From contig CM028338.1 in NCBI GenBank assembly GCA_016647705.1, forward strand, positions 18,745,577 to 18,809,576: DNA of 64,000 nucleotides, given 5' to 3'. Source of the stretch: Eucommia ulmoides (Eukaryota > Streptophyta > Magnoliopsida > Garryales > Eucommiaceae). Below are positions 1 to 11,258 of the stretch, piece after piece. The notes below the pieces were generated by a model. It did no database searches, was not told the origin of the DNA, and worked only from the letters and a program-made list of their open reading frames with translations. The translations under genes were made by a program, and so were the position numbers. How positions within the stretch are numbered: the stretch's first letter is position 1; every line of letters begins with the position of its first letter.

Positions 1-380
1 AGGTAGAAACTTACTAGCGGATCACAGCTACAACGATGGAAAAGTTTGCTGCAACGATGCTCAAGGCAGTGCTAACACTAGGTTCTTTGTTTAGCCATAT
101 CTTTCTCATTCGAAATATGATTAAGGTGATTCAAAAACATATAGAAAGATAAGATGTAGATATACAACTTCTATGTTTTGCAATTTTCCAAAATTGAATT
201 GAATCGTGGTCAAATATAGCTTTGATGTTATTGCACCTGAACCGATTTTGCATATTTTCACCCATTTATTTATAAACCTATAAAATAACAAAAAAAATGT
301 ATTAAACTAACAAAAATGCATGAAAACACACAAGTATTTGAACCTAAAAATACTTGATTTGTTGGTAAATAAACCACTCA
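1..380 (-). mobile_element. Athila-type LTR, cut by window edge
   Basis: The last ~130 bases resemble the terminal part of the solo LTR at 56138-57520, including the shared run ttgatttgttggtaaat. After position 380 the sequence turns into gag DNA that matches the second gag copy near 2735, so this is an LTR inserted into an older Tat-like gag. Its LTR start is at 380 on the minus strand; the rest lies outside the window. The family assignment rests on its resemblance to the other LTRs here. Confidence 0.6.
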
Positions 381-1370
381 TCTATCACATTTTCCAGTTT
401 AGACATGTGATGGCACTTTACAGATCGGGTAACTCTGCGTTTTGTAGAGCCTTTTCAATTACTCTAAAAGGATCCACATTCTAGTGGTTACACAAACTAT
501 CATCTAATTCCATCTCATCATTTATTCACTTTTGGGAAGCAATTCATTGCCCTCTTTATCACGTGCTAAAGGCTAATGAAAGGGGTAGATTATTTGTTAG
601 CTTTACGATAGAAGAAGGGGGAATCCTTATGCCTGTATACGAATCACTTTAATAAGGAATTAAAGGGTATTGAGGTTGTGACAAGAACCTCATCACGAAT
701 GTATTTACCTCGGGATTGTGATATGGTTGACTCCATGATTCACTTACAAAGCACAACCCGAAAAACATGGCTAAGCTGATGGAGAGGGCGAAGCCCCATA
801 TTAAACTAGAAGACGTCGGGGATGAGAAAGAAGGTCAGTGAGAAAAAAGTAATGGTCGATCGCGAAATAGTAATATCTCTCGATTTTTTTGAAGGAATTT
901 AAGAGAGCAAACACTCCTAACCATCTTTATCATTAAGGGAATGTTGTTCACCCGAGAGAGCACGAGATCTCCCATAATCTTGCAAAACATGTTCAAAACT
1001 AATTGGGAGAATGTGATCTCAAAATGATGAAATCGATTATGAAATAAGGGAGTAAAAGGGAGTTTAAATCCATATCCGAACATCCACACAAAGAGGCATC
1101 TTTCATCCTATTTGCTTGTGTAGGGACGTTCATCTTTCGTTGGAACCTTAATTGTGACTAAGGTAGAGACAATATATTTGTATTGAAAGGACTCGAGACA
1201 TTCCTCCTTAAAGTCGCTTGCATCGTGATTACCCCAGTTCACTGGGGAATGGTAGATGGACAAGATTTAGTAGTTGTCGCCTTCTCTAAGAGAAGAGTCG
1301 ATGACGAACCAACCTCGACTAAACTAAATGAGGGGGTGGAAGCCATTTTTATAATAGAACGATCTAGAGA
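381..1370 (+). mobile_element. Tat-like gag and antisense-ORF fossil, copy 1
   Basis: This block is a diverged copy of 2735-3720 at an offset of about 2350 bases. It holds the middle of a Ty3/Gypsy gag on the plus strand, followed by an antisense coding remnant (around 835-1089, minus strand). The remnant resembles the plant 'putative gypsy type transposon' family (PF04195). Antisense ORFs near the 3' LTR are known in the Tat lineage (Grande, RIRE2, Retand). It is an old, broken fossil with many changes. No polymerase lies between gag and the antisense part, so it is a deletion derivative. Confidence 0.6.
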
Positions 1371-1492
1371 TATTAAGAAAATACAAAAATGATAGGATCA
1401 TCAAGCGATTGAATGGAAGGGAAAAAAAAGTGCGCTAGAAATGATGATATTTTATCTCACCTAAATTTTCACAAACGTGTGGAGGGCAAATA

Positions 1493-2144
1493 TTGTGGGG
1501 GGAATTCCCGCCCACGTTTAAAAAAGCCAGTAGAATATTAGTGGGTCAAGTCGGGTAGTAAAATCTGAACACTAGGAATTGACCCAGAGATCATCCTTAG
1601 ACCAAGTGTGTCAACCTGAATGGAGTTGGGTTTTGCGCACGAAGGAAACCGAACACAGGAATAGATGAAATTACTAATAAGAGGCCCAATCTAGTATGGG
1701 CTAACATGAATAGAAGAAGACTCCCAAATAGGGCCTGATTGTAAGCAGACAAGGTCAATAGTGAAGGGCCACTAGGATATTGTCCTAAAGCCCCACGATC
1801 CCATGCACACAGAGAAATATATCCAACTTACAGTTCATAGTGAGATCATGGACAGATTCTAGGTAGTCAAAGAATAGATCATAGAGGGGGTGGTGACATG
1901 AACAGATGGCAGAAATTAAACAATATATATATATATATATATGAAGGCAGGTATTAATGGGAAAAATAGGTTTTTTCGTACACTGATAGCTTTACACCAT
2001 AAAATAGACTAATTTATTCCCAAGTGGAAGTTCTTTGGCCAACACCACATTGGTGTCCCATAGAGATAATCAGTTTTGAAGGTTACAGTTTAGGTAGTAG
2101 AGGTCTTTGGCACGTGACTAGATCATTGCATGTGTGAGAGATTT
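1493..2144 (+). mobile_element. Tat-like LTR shared by two tandem units
   Basis: This matches 3846-4472, the second LTR of the unit. It begins near a purine-rich stretch (tgtggggggaa) and ends just before tggcactatttgtgggaa, which resembles the primer-site region of Tat elements. It contains a short AT microsatellite at 1921-1943. The U5-like part (agttctttggccaacaccac) recurs in the Tat-type LTRs near 37.0, 38.2 and 41.25 kb. The exact start is uncertain by tens of bases. Confidence 0.55.
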
Positions 2145-2162
2145 TTGGCACTATTTGTGGGA
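2145..2162 (+). other. Primer-binding-site region of Tat-like unit
   Basis: tggcactatttgtgggaa follows the LTR directly and lies 60 bp before the gag start. It is close to the tggcaccgtctgtgggaa form seen after the 5' LTR in many plant Gypsy elements. Confidence 0.5.
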
Positions 2163-2220
2163 ATCGAACAAAAAGAACCTCGCCATCGAGATAAGGTAGT
2201 TATAATAAAGAGGAGTAGGT

Positions 2221-3190
2221 ATGAGTCAACGGAGTGAAGTTATGCCATACGCGAGTACTAACGCTCCAATGGAAGCCTTAAAGAGGGTCCACACTATTCC
2301 TCCTCCTGAGGTTCAAACCACTAACTCAAGAATCAATGCTTTAATAGAGAAAATAGAAGCAATGGAAGACATACTAAAGTGGATGGCATTGCAGATCGTT
2401 GGGAATGTTCAACAGTGCCCTCTCTCCAATAATAACCTTGGGGAACAGGCAGAGTCACCCGGAACCTCTGGACTTACCTTTAAAGGGAAGACGAGTTGTT
2501 CAGAGAGATATCAACAACTGCCAAGTAGAAAGATGGTTACTCAGCCGAACTTAGATAGTGGATTCTCATGAGCAACACAAGGTCTATAGAGAGAGGGACC
2601 TGCTCGTTGACGAGCTAGAAACATTACTGAAAGGGACTGAAATGTCCTTCACCTCGGACATCTTAGAAGCCTCTTTGTCTAATAAGTTTGACCCAACTAT
2701 GTTTGAAAAGTAGGATGGGAAAACAGAACCAGTTGATCACATTTGCCAGTTCAGACATGTGATGGCACGCTACATAGCCGGTAACTCTATATTTTGCAGA
2801 GCCTTTGCTACTACTCTAAATCGATCTGCATTGGAGTGGTAACACAAACTTTCATCTAATTCCATCTTATCATTTACTGACTTTGAGAAGCAATTCAGTG
2901 GCCATTTTATCACATGCCAAAGGCTAATGAAAGGGGTTAATTATTTGTTGGCTTTATGATAGGAGAATGAGGAATCCTTACACCAGTATATGAATTTCTT
3001 TAACAAGGAATTAACATGTATTGAGGGTTACGACACAAACATCATCATAAATGCCTTTACCTCAGGATAGCGACATGGTCGATTCCAAGATTCACTTACA
3101 AAGCACAACCCAAAAAGCATGGCTGAGCTGATGTAGAGGGAAAAACCCTATATGAAACTGGAAGACGTCAGGTATAAGAATAAAGAACGA
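2221..3190 (+). pseudogene. Tat-like gag fossil
   Basis: A 116-residue frame opens with MSQRSEVMPYAS and contains a heptad-like stretch (INALIEKIEAMEDILKWM). Beyond it the DNA still encodes recognisable Ty3/Gypsy capsid similarity, with the QFRHVM region around 2745. The start is the first ATG after the primer-site region. It is broken in several places and no protease or reverse transcriptase follows. Copy 1 at 381-830 carries the same capsid part. The capsid assignment is by motif recall, not a search. Confidence 0.55.
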
Positions 3191-3239
3191 TGAGGAAGGA
3201 GTATTTTGTTATGGAGGGATAGTAATATCTCCCGATTTT

Positions 3240-3704
3240 TCAAAGGAATTTAGAAGAGCAAACACTCCTAACCATCTCGATCGTTAAGGGAACATTGTTC
3301 ACCCGAGAGAGAGCGAGAGGTCCCATAATCTGGCGAAAATCACTCAGAACTAATTGGGATGGGGTAACTTCTAATTGAACAAATAGATTACAAAGGAAGG
3401 AAGTAAGAGGTTGTTTAAGTCCATATTCGAACATCTACACAAAGAGGCATATTTCATCTTCTTTGCCGGTGTAGGGACATTTGTCTTTCGTTGGAACCAT
3501 AATTGTAACTAACGTAGGGATATTATATTTGTCTTGGATGGACTCAAGCCATTCCTCCTTAAAATCATTCACACCGTGATTACCCCAGTTCATTGGAGAA
3601 TCGGTGGATGGACGAGCTTTGGTAGTCGTCGCCTTCTCTAAAAGATAAGTCAATGAGGAACCAACCTCGGTAGGATAGAACGAGAGGCTGGAAGCCATTT
3701 TCAA
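3240..3704 (-). pseudogene. Antisense ORF fossil of Tat-like element (PF04195-like)
   Basis: Two adjacent minus-strand frames (3704-3435 and 3434-3240) resemble the plant family labelled 'putative gypsy type transposon' (PF04195), with WLESIQDKYNIP and LEVTPSQLVLSDFRQIMG as the recognisable parts. The same family is present at 835-1089 and around 35.3-36.5 kb. Its position just upstream of the LTR and antisense to gag fits the extra antisense ORF of Tat elements. The function is unknown and the copy is broken. Confidence 0.55.
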
Positions 3705-3845
3705 AGTAGAACAATCAAGAAAGATGAATAAAGTACGAAAACGGTAGGACGATCAAGCAATTGAATGGAAAGAAGAAAAAACTTACTCTAGAAAGGATGT
3801 TCTTTCGTCATGCCTCTTTAAATCGCCACGGAAGTGAGGATGGAA

Positions 3846-4472
3846 AATGATGTGAGGGGAATTCCCACCCACGTTTGATAGAATCCAATCGGAGATTTAT
3901 AGGTCAGGTCAGGTTGTAAAATTCGACCCATAGGAATTGACCCAAAGATCATCAATTAATCAAGTGTGTCGGCCTGAATGGAGTTGGGTTTACCCACGTA
4001 AGAATCCAACACATGAATAGATGAAAGTACCCATAAGAAGACCAATCGTGTATGGGATAACATAAAATAAAAAAGGTTCCAAAATAGGGTCTAATTGTAA
4101 GCAGGCAAGGTCAACAGTAGAAGGCCACTAGGAGATTGACCCAAAGCCCCACGATCCGATGCACACAGAGAGACTTAACTGACTTATAGTTCGTAGTGAG
4201 ATCATGGATAGTTTCTAGGCGGTTAAAGAGTGGATTGTTGAGGGGGTGGAGACATAAACAGACAATGTAAATTAAACAATATTTATATGAAGGCAGGTAT
4301 CAAGTTGCAAAAGTAGGGTTTTTCGTATACCTATAGCTTTACACCATAAAATAAACTAACTTATTTTTTCTTTGGCTGACACTACACCTATGTTCTCTTG
4401 GAGCTAATCGATTTACAAGTTAATAGTTGCAGGTTGCGAAGCTCTTTCGCACGTGGCTAGATATTTGCACAT
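3846..4472 (+). mobile_element. Tat-like LTR, second of the tandem
   Basis: Diverged copy of 1493-2144. It is followed at 4473-4495 by a weaker version of the primer-site region and a short leader, but no gag. The order LTR, gag, antisense ORF, LTR repeats from copy 1 to copy 2, so neighbouring units share an LTR. Direct-LTR recombination can produce such arrays. Confidence 0.5.
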
Positions 4473-4645
4473 GTGAGGAATTTTTGGTAATATCATATGG
4501 TGCAAGGAAATATTCTCCCAACCACATGAGGGAATTGAGGTATTCTCTCTTCACTAGGAGGTGGCTGATTTTCTACCCAACTCTGGAAAAAATCACGTCA
4601 TTGCCATGACAATTGGCCCCTAGGTTTTGAATAGGATGTTGAGGT

Positions 4646-5330
4646 TTCAAAGTTAAACATAAAAAATTTATTTTGAAAATAAAATCGATTAAAAATGACT
4701 ATACATAAAAATGATACATCCCGAACTTTTCATACTTACTATCATGACAATAAAATTAAGGAAAATTTGCCCAAAAGTCTCATCCCATAAAAATACTACT
4801 TTATGGAGTCCTGTAATAGTGATTTTTTTACACCATGAGATGGTCCTTAGAAAGTTATTTTTGGAATCTTGGACCTCTCAAAAAGTTTCCCTAAAATTAA
4901 TGACAAGCAAAAGGTCACTTGTGTTAGTTGTAATAGAACTAGCCAATAAAAATTTTCTTGTCCATGTAAGAAGATGAAATTTGATTCTAACCCAAATGGA
5001 TCCGAAATGAGTTTGATACCAAAGAACAACATACAAATATTTTGTGTAGTATTATGTACCAAAAGTGCTGGAACAAAAGGCGAGACCCGAAAGGACTTAC
5101 CAAAGAAAAAGTTGACAATCACCAAGAAGCCACAAGTGACATTTACAAAAGAAAATGTCCTTAATTCAAATGGAAACAATCATAGGTTTGGAGACAACAG
5201 AAAACTTGAGAAAAAAATGTGTATCAAAACCAAGAATGGTGTGAATGAGCAAAAAGACAAAAGAGGCACCAATGACAACAAAGGTACTCCAAACTATTTG
5301 CAATTGAAATTTAAATAAATTTTTTGAAAG
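4646..5330 (+). pseudogene. Possible retroelement gag fragment, unclassified
   Basis: Two weak frames (4711-4977 and 4974-5318) give a lysine/asparagine-rich product with a cysteine cluster around 4920-4970 that faintly recalls the zinc knuckle of Copia gag. The basic tail (KDLPKKKLTITKKPQVTFTK) would suit a nucleic-acid-binding region. I do not recognise the family and no partner domains lie nearby. Confidence 0.25.
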
Positions 5331-6756
5331 ATGTAGACATCTAATCTGCCAATTAGGTATGTCAGTAGAGGTATCTAGGGCCCGTGCTCAATATATGTTT
5401 ATCTAATGTCTTTTAAAAAATTATGGCTATTTGAGGAATCACTAACACGTGAGATGTTTATTCTTGCTAGTATACATTTTGTGTAGTAATATCCCTTCAT
5501 CTTATATGATTAAGAATATCAATACGATTTTGCACTACTTGTGCACTTATCTTGAATATATTCGCACTTCTCTCATATCATAAATTGATGCTCCATGCAT
5601 GTTCATATTTGCAAAGCGTGTCTTATCATGTGCATTATATCATGCATTCATCTGCTAGTTATAAATTAACTGCGTGAACCAAGATCTAAATTTCAGTCTA
5701 TGCTACTTGCTTAATTCAATTGATATAATGAGATTTGTCAAGTTGTTCATACGTTCTTTATCATTTTTTTCTAACTAATGATGCATAAAGATTAGAACCA
5801 ATAGTACATAGGTGAGACAGTTTTCTTCATCTTACCCATGACCATTGATCTTTAGATTGATTCTAGAGATTTATTTGATTAAGTTGATTTTCCTATAGAT
5901 CATTTATATGATGAATTGATCCAAGATTATGGCATGATATTCCCTCTTCACTCTATTTATATAAAATACACCTTACACTGATATGTATGATCATAAATGT
6001 TGTAAGTGATCCCACAAGAATTGCATTGCTTTAATTTGATACGTGGATAAACTTGAGATTATGATGATTCATAAACTATGACATGTTCATACTCGAATAC
6101 TATTAGTGATTTTTCTAGCAAGTATACCTCAATGAATTTTAGGGAATAAGATGATACAATAAGAAACAGTTGATTCATTATCAACCTTGAAGTTTGCGAT
6201 AAGGATTAGCATTAGATTATTCGAAGAGAAACTTGAATAGACTTGAATCTCCATTAAACTCAATGGTAACAATATCTTATCCTTGCATGTTTGACTTTGA
6301 GTTTATGACATAAAATTATGTTTAAAAATATTATTCTGTTCATGGATATTGATAATTGATTTCCATATTTATGTCCAACATGCTTGATCATCTTTATGTA
6401 CGTAGTTATAAAAATTCAGTATGATTACATGTCTATATGAGATTAATTCAGTTTCTTGTCCTTCATATTCAATTTATATTCACTTATGAATAAAATAAAA
6501 CTGATGAGTCATGTGATGGTTCTTCAACTCTATTATATATATTGTCTCACGTGATCTTTATATTGAGCTTTCATTGGAATATCTCTAAAATATAGTTATT
6601 ATCTCTAACCATGATCTAATTTGACAACATGCTCAATTATCCAGATATAAGTATAAGGTTTCAACTTAGTATCAATTATTGAATCTAAAATCATGATAAT
6701 TGATTCTAATAAAATCATTTCATTTATCTAATTGTATATGGCATCTCAGTCTATAA
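5331..6756. other. AT-rich stretch, nothing recognised
   Basis: No reading frame over 60 codons, no terminal repeats and no match to other parts of the window were noticed here. Confidence 0.5.
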
Positions 6757-7137
6757 TTACTTTTTATAAATGTCAGAATCGATATAGTTATCAGTGTAGC
6801 CAACAGTGGAGAATTCAATGAACAAATTTCTTTTAATACGATTTCTATCACAATTTGGATCATCTTTGTCATAATAATCAACGATTAAATTTCTTAAATA
6901 ATTATGGATTGCATATAACAAATCAAGTTTTCTCATATTACTTCTTTTATCTTTGTAAGCCATATTAATAATTGGATCCATAGAGTATGCATAGGGTTTA
7001 TCTATCAAATTCAACATACAATTTATAGCAGAGTTTATTTCATCATAAAATTTATAAACATCCTCTTCAGTTCCTATATCGATTTCTTCAAACACAGGCA
7101 TAAAAACATGTAAAAATCTTTGTTCATTCATGGATTT
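6757..7137 (-). pseudogene. Putative start of the next viral ORF
   Basis: A 124-residue frame begins MNEQRFLHVFMPVFEEIDIG and lies downstream of the TATA-bearing intergenic stretch. By position this would be the N-terminal end of the large ORF1 of a circular genome. I recognise no movement-protein motif in it, so the assignment is positional. It stops early relative to a caulimovirid ORF1. Confidence 0.35.
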
Positions 7138-7616
7138 TGAAATCTAGTGTAAGAGAGAACTCGTTTGTCAAACCATTTTATAAAATATCGAGTTTCGCAA
7201 TGAGTTTACCATCCCTTACCAAAATTTACCTTACACATTTAAAGGGTCCACCATGTCTTCTCTTTGAACCAATGACTATATCCTTCCAAGAATGCTTCAG
7301 TCCTCCAGTGTCAACCGAAAATGCCTAAAACGCCTTACACACAAACGGCTAACAGGGCAGTAAGGTTCCAGACACAAGACTAAGCTTTGGTCACTCCAGG
7401 TCCTCGTAGAAAACTAGGTTTTGAAGCTTAAAAGGTGATATGGGTAGATTTGTTAAGAAAATCATTAGACTTACTTAAGAAACTAATATATTTTATTTCA
7501 TGGTTATTGACAAACTTTTCTCAGAGAGGAATTACACACACATATTTCTAGGGAATTAAAGGGGAATAGGAAAACAGACAGGATTCCAGGATGATCCTGG
7601 AACACACACTAGATCC

Positions 7617-7628
7617 GTTTATATAGCC
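7617..7628 (-). promoter_or_regulatory. Candidate pararetroviral TATA box
   Basis: The minus strand reads ggctatataaac here. It lies in the ~720-base non-coding stretch between the ORF2-like pieces and the next frame starting at 7137, where a caulimovirid pregenomic promoter is expected. I did not find the usual methionine-tRNA primer site downstream. Confidence 0.4.
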
Positions 7629-7857
7629 ACGGACCTCAAATTACATTTGAAAAGAGAAAAATAAAATATATGGTTTCAGAATTCAAATTATATTTCAAAA
7701 AGGAAAAGTAAAAGATAAGATTCCCAAATTATCATTACCGGTCATTGTCAGATCTTTCTTGGTTGGTGCAATATCATTTTCGGTCCTCATCAGCTTGTAT
7801 TAGTAGGGAATTCTGGGCCACTAGAGTCACATCTTTTATAACGCACGCAGTGACACT

Positions 7858-9029
7858 TTATAGCATTAGGAAAATATCATTTTCATCATCACTTTCGCAT
7901 GATTGATCAACCCAACTTTTCTTCTCAGTACCTTGGCAGTATTGACAGTTGTTTGGAGGATGTTTTAGCAATTTATAGACAAGTTGTTTTACATTCTCAC
8001 TAGCATCAAACTGATTTGTTCTTATCTTTTTTAGCAAATTTTTAGTGCTTTGTTTGACAGTTCCATAAAATTCACGGCATTCAGAGGTTAAGATTAACAG
8101 TGCTTCAATTGACATGGGATAAACATAACCTCAATCCCATTCTAAAAACTTTTTTAATTTTTTCTCAAACACAAAGAATCCCAACCCACTCTTGGTATTA
8201 ACAATATTTTTTAATGTTTTCACCGGTTTCAAGCAGGTGATAGTCTTGCCAAATTTAATTTGGGTTATAAGAAGGAATAACTTATTCACGATTTTTCGAA
8301 AGCATAACAATATGATAGCCGTCAAATTCTTTTTTCTGGGGCAGCAGACCAACATTTGACAACAACAATTTTAACACTTCTTTGAGTTCTAAAGCTTTTG
8401 AGATCTTCTTGAACCTTCTTTGGAAGTCCTTTTTCAGCAGAAGTATTTGGATCAGTGATCAGGGTATCAAGGAAACCATAATTGAATATTTTCTCAAATT
8501 GATTAGCAGGATTTTCTGGCATGCAGGCCATTCGTGGGTATTTTCCCTCATACATAGGAAAGATATTAGGGTCAATTGGATCAACACGAATTTCATAAGC
8601 GAGTTTAAGATTTTTTAGATATTAAGTATAGAAATCTTCAACAATGATTTTCATCATTACTTCACGAATTTTAGAATATGAGGATGAAACAACTTTAGAT
8701 AATTTCTTTTTAGGAGTGACAGGCTTAGAAGGAAAATATGGAGGTTTAATAAAAGGAACAAACTTTGGAATAGCAGGAGTAAAAGAAGAGCTAGGAGTCG
8801 TAAAGATCTCATTTGCTTTTATCATATGATCAATGAACTGGTTAGGAGAATGAATTAATTTAGCACTTTGCAGATTAGTGACGATCTGGCATTTCTGAGC
8901 ATTTGAAGGCTCTCTAACAGTATTTAATTTAGCAGTATCCATATTAGCAGTCATGATGTTAATTTGATCAAGCATTTTTTTAACAGCATTGAGGATCTGT
9001 TTCTTCTTTGAACAGTAATTCATAAGCAC
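7858..9029 (-). pseudogene. Caulimovirid downstream ORF2-like pieces
   Basis: Four minus-strand frames follow the RNase H end: 9029-8622, 8555-8322, 8355-8131 and 8115-7858. The first is lysine-rich with a proline-rich linker (FVPFIKPPYFPSKP). The last has a CQYC pair and an acidic tail (ESDDENDIF). Florendoviruses carry a second ORF of unknown function in this place, which is the main reason for the call. I recognise no domain. Broken fossil. Confidence 0.45.
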
Positions 9030-9066
9030 TTTGATCTCTTCTCCTGAGATCTAATAGGATTGTTTA

Positions 9067-9785
9067 TCAGCTGCTATGGCCTTCCCTGGATAAGAAATCA
9101 ACAAGTAAATTATATGTTCCTACATTATGTACCACTTCAAAATTATAGTGTTGAAAAAACGTTTCCCATCCATTCATTTTATTATATTCAAGGCTCATAG
9201 GAAGTGTATTAAAGATAAATCCTTTAACTTTTGTATTATCAGTTTTAGCAATAAATTTTTTAGGTATAAGAAAATATATGAATTTCTCAATTCCCTTTTT
9301 AATATAAAGTAGTTCTTTTAGATTACTATAATACTTTTGCTGGGTTTCTATAAATGTACCACTAGCATATCTACAAATTTTCCTAGTAGATGTTTTAAGA
9401 ATAGCACCCCAATAGGAATTTAAAGCATCAATTTCTAGAATCAGATCATATTCGTCAGTTGGCAATGTCAATCCGGGTAAATGAACAGTTAGGTTTTTAA
9501 TTTCTTTAATTTTATTAAAGAGTTCCTCAGTCCAAATAAAATTAACACCTTTTCTTAATAGTCTTTGAAAAGGTTGTTTGTGTTTAGCCAATCTTTCAAT
9601 AAATGTTTCAACATAATTAAGAACACCTAAAAATCTTTGCACTTGCTTCTTATCTTCAAAGAACATTGGGAAAAGAGGTTTTTTTTTTTTAAATATGGGG
9701 TTGCATTTCTATTACAGTAGCATCAATTATTAATCCCAAAAATTCTATTTTTTGTTTCCCGATTTCAGCCTTTTTTCAAGAAAGC
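9067..9785 (-). pseudogene. Caulimovirid reverse transcriptase end and RNase H
   Basis: The 199-residue frame at 9666-9067 contains the RT thumb/connection motif QRFLGVLNYVETFI near its start. RNase H follows, with motifs RYASGTF, KYYSNLKELLYIKKGIEKF and AKTDN, and a NLLVDFLSRE ending. These are typical of Caulimoviridae and differ from the Athila RNase H at 18.2 kb. Another RT piece (IEFLGLIID) is visible just upstream near 9730. It acted in reverse transcription of the viral pregenomic RNA. It is a broken fossil. Confidence 0.75.
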
Positions 9786-9790
9786 AGGAT

Positions 9791-10218
9791 TTCATGCTTC
9801 ATGCTCTTTCTCCTTATCGGATTCCTCATCAATCTCCATTGTAAGATGGCCTAGGTGAAGGTTAATCGTCTTTCAATCGAATGGAACATAGAGATTCTGA
9901 ACCTTTAATCTATTGTTCATGCAACGCACTGCATTTGCCTAGAATTCGAGCACAAGATTGATGGAACCTGGCCCTGGGGGTCTACAATAATTACCCCCAA
10001 TTTCTAGCTTAAATAATAGCCTCTATCTTATCAAGTAAATTGCCAAGATCAGCATGGAATCCCCTTTATTGAAGGAAAGACTGAGACCTTTCATGGCTAT
10101 TAAAATGATATTCGGCTTCCTTAGAGATAAATCTGTTCGAGTCAAAATCTGGGGCAGGATTCGAGTTTCTTGAACTAGAACCCTCAACCTTATTTCTCTT
10201 CGCAATGGACTTCGGCAT
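9791..10218 (-). pseudogene. Plant transposon-protein domain fragment (PF20167-like)
   Basis: An ATG at 10218 opens a 50-residue frame, MPKSIAKRNKVEGSSSRNSN, followed by FDSNRFISKEAEYHF. That form recalls the plant 'putative plant transposon protein' domain associated with Gypsy/Athila elements. Similarity continues weakly to about 9800, where the pararetrovirus begins. It is broken. It may be the 3' ORF of the minus-strand Athila element whose polymerase lies at 16.7-20 kb, with the 10415-15893 insertion in between. Confidence 0.4.
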
Positions 10219-10626
10219 TGTGATTGAAGAATCCAACAATAAGACTAGGGCCGAACACCATAAGAGAACTTACAAAACAAACCACCCAAATCAAACAAAA
10301 GGCTTCACCAAAACTAGATACTTCACAATAACCCCAAATCCAAACAAAATTTCCTCCAATTAACCAAATCTACCTTTACAATGTTTAAATCAATGCTCAA
10401 AACCCATACATCACTAATAGGTGTTATTTGTCTATATATTTCCAAGCCAATTCTGGTAGTTTTCGAGTATTTTATAACGTTTTATTATGTTTTAATACGT
10501 TTTTATTTATTTTGTTATAAACTAGGTATTTGGGGTGAAAAGGGGACTAAAACGGTCCAAAAACAAGCAATTCAGTCAAAGAACGGTAAAGAAAAAGAGC
10601 AAAAATGCCAAATTCAAAACCTGCAT

Positions 10627-10799
10627 CCACTGCTGCAGCGGTAAAAATACAAAGAGTTGCTGAAAGCTCCATCGATGTAGCGGTGAAACCACTGCTACAG
10701 TGGTCAAAATGCAGAGAGCTCCACCACTGCAGTAGTCACCCGCCAGAATCCTACCGACCTTTCCACCACTGTAGCGGTGATCCCACCGTTGCAACGGTT
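10627..10799. repeat. Six regularly spaced palindromes upstream of TATA
   Basis: Imperfect 17-bp palindromes of the type ccactgctgcagcggta start at 10627, 10669, 10689, 10721, 10763 and 10783. The spacings are 42, 20, 32, 42 and 20 bp. The right LTR repeats this spacing exactly at 14703-14875. All lie within about 225 bp upstream of the TATA-like tataaatatc at 10851. Confidence 0.75.
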
Positions 10800-10850
10800 A
10801 GCGGAGGATTTTTTAAGATATTTTAGGATATTTTGAGATATTTTAGATCC

Positions 10851-10860
10851 TATAAATATC
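10851..10860 (+). promoter_or_regulatory. LTR TATA box
   Basis: tataaatatc follows the palindrome block and an AT-rich run of gatatttt repeats. The equivalent in the right LTR is at about 14927. Its position fits an LTR promoter. Confidence 0.5.
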
Positions 10861-10873
10861 ATCTCTTCACCCC

Positions 10874-10905
<32 letters not shown>

Positions 10906-11258
10906 ACACGTTGTAGATGTTTTCGGGAGTCTTGAGAGCTCCAAGGACGATCAACCAAGAGAATATCACCACGCGAAGAAGAGAAAATGTTCTCAGAGCA
11001 GTTTTAGCGTTGATTCTTCGGATAACGGCTAGTCTCCTCGTTTCTCTCTTTCTTTCTTAGATTTGGTTAATTGTTTTGTATATGTTTAGCATATATTTTG
11101 TTATATATTTGGATAGGGCCATGCATAGCTGAACATATATTGTCTAGGGCTTAATGTAATTCACGAAAACGTTGTTTATATAAAATCTATGTTTCGTTAA
11201 TGGTTGTTCATGTGTATCCGATTGTGTTTATCATTTTATTACAATCTTAATATGCTTC

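Larger units (their letters stand above)
6757..9790 (-). mobile_element. Endogenous caulimovirid (florendovirus/petuvirus-like)
   Basis: In minus-strand order the parts are reverse transcriptase tail, RNase H, a set of small frames like the second ORF of florendoviruses, a non-coding stretch with a TATA box, then a new 124-residue frame. This matches part of a circular pararetrovirus genome crossing its intergenic region. Capsid, movement and protease regions are not recognised, so the copy is partial as well as broken in many places. No LTRs or integrase are present, which separates it from Gypsy elements. It probably entered by illegitimate recombination long ago. The genus is uncertain. 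Confidence 0.65.

Noticed and set aside
7371-7620. Search for a methionine-tRNA primer site downstream of the viral TATA box
   Set aside because: No convincing tggtatcagagc-like string was found on the minus strand, so none is annotated.
10576-10958. Overlapping frames of 72-84 codons on both strands in an Athila LTR
   Set aside because: They arise from the palindromic CCACCG/CGGTGG block and the C tract; similar frames occur in each LTR copy on both strands.
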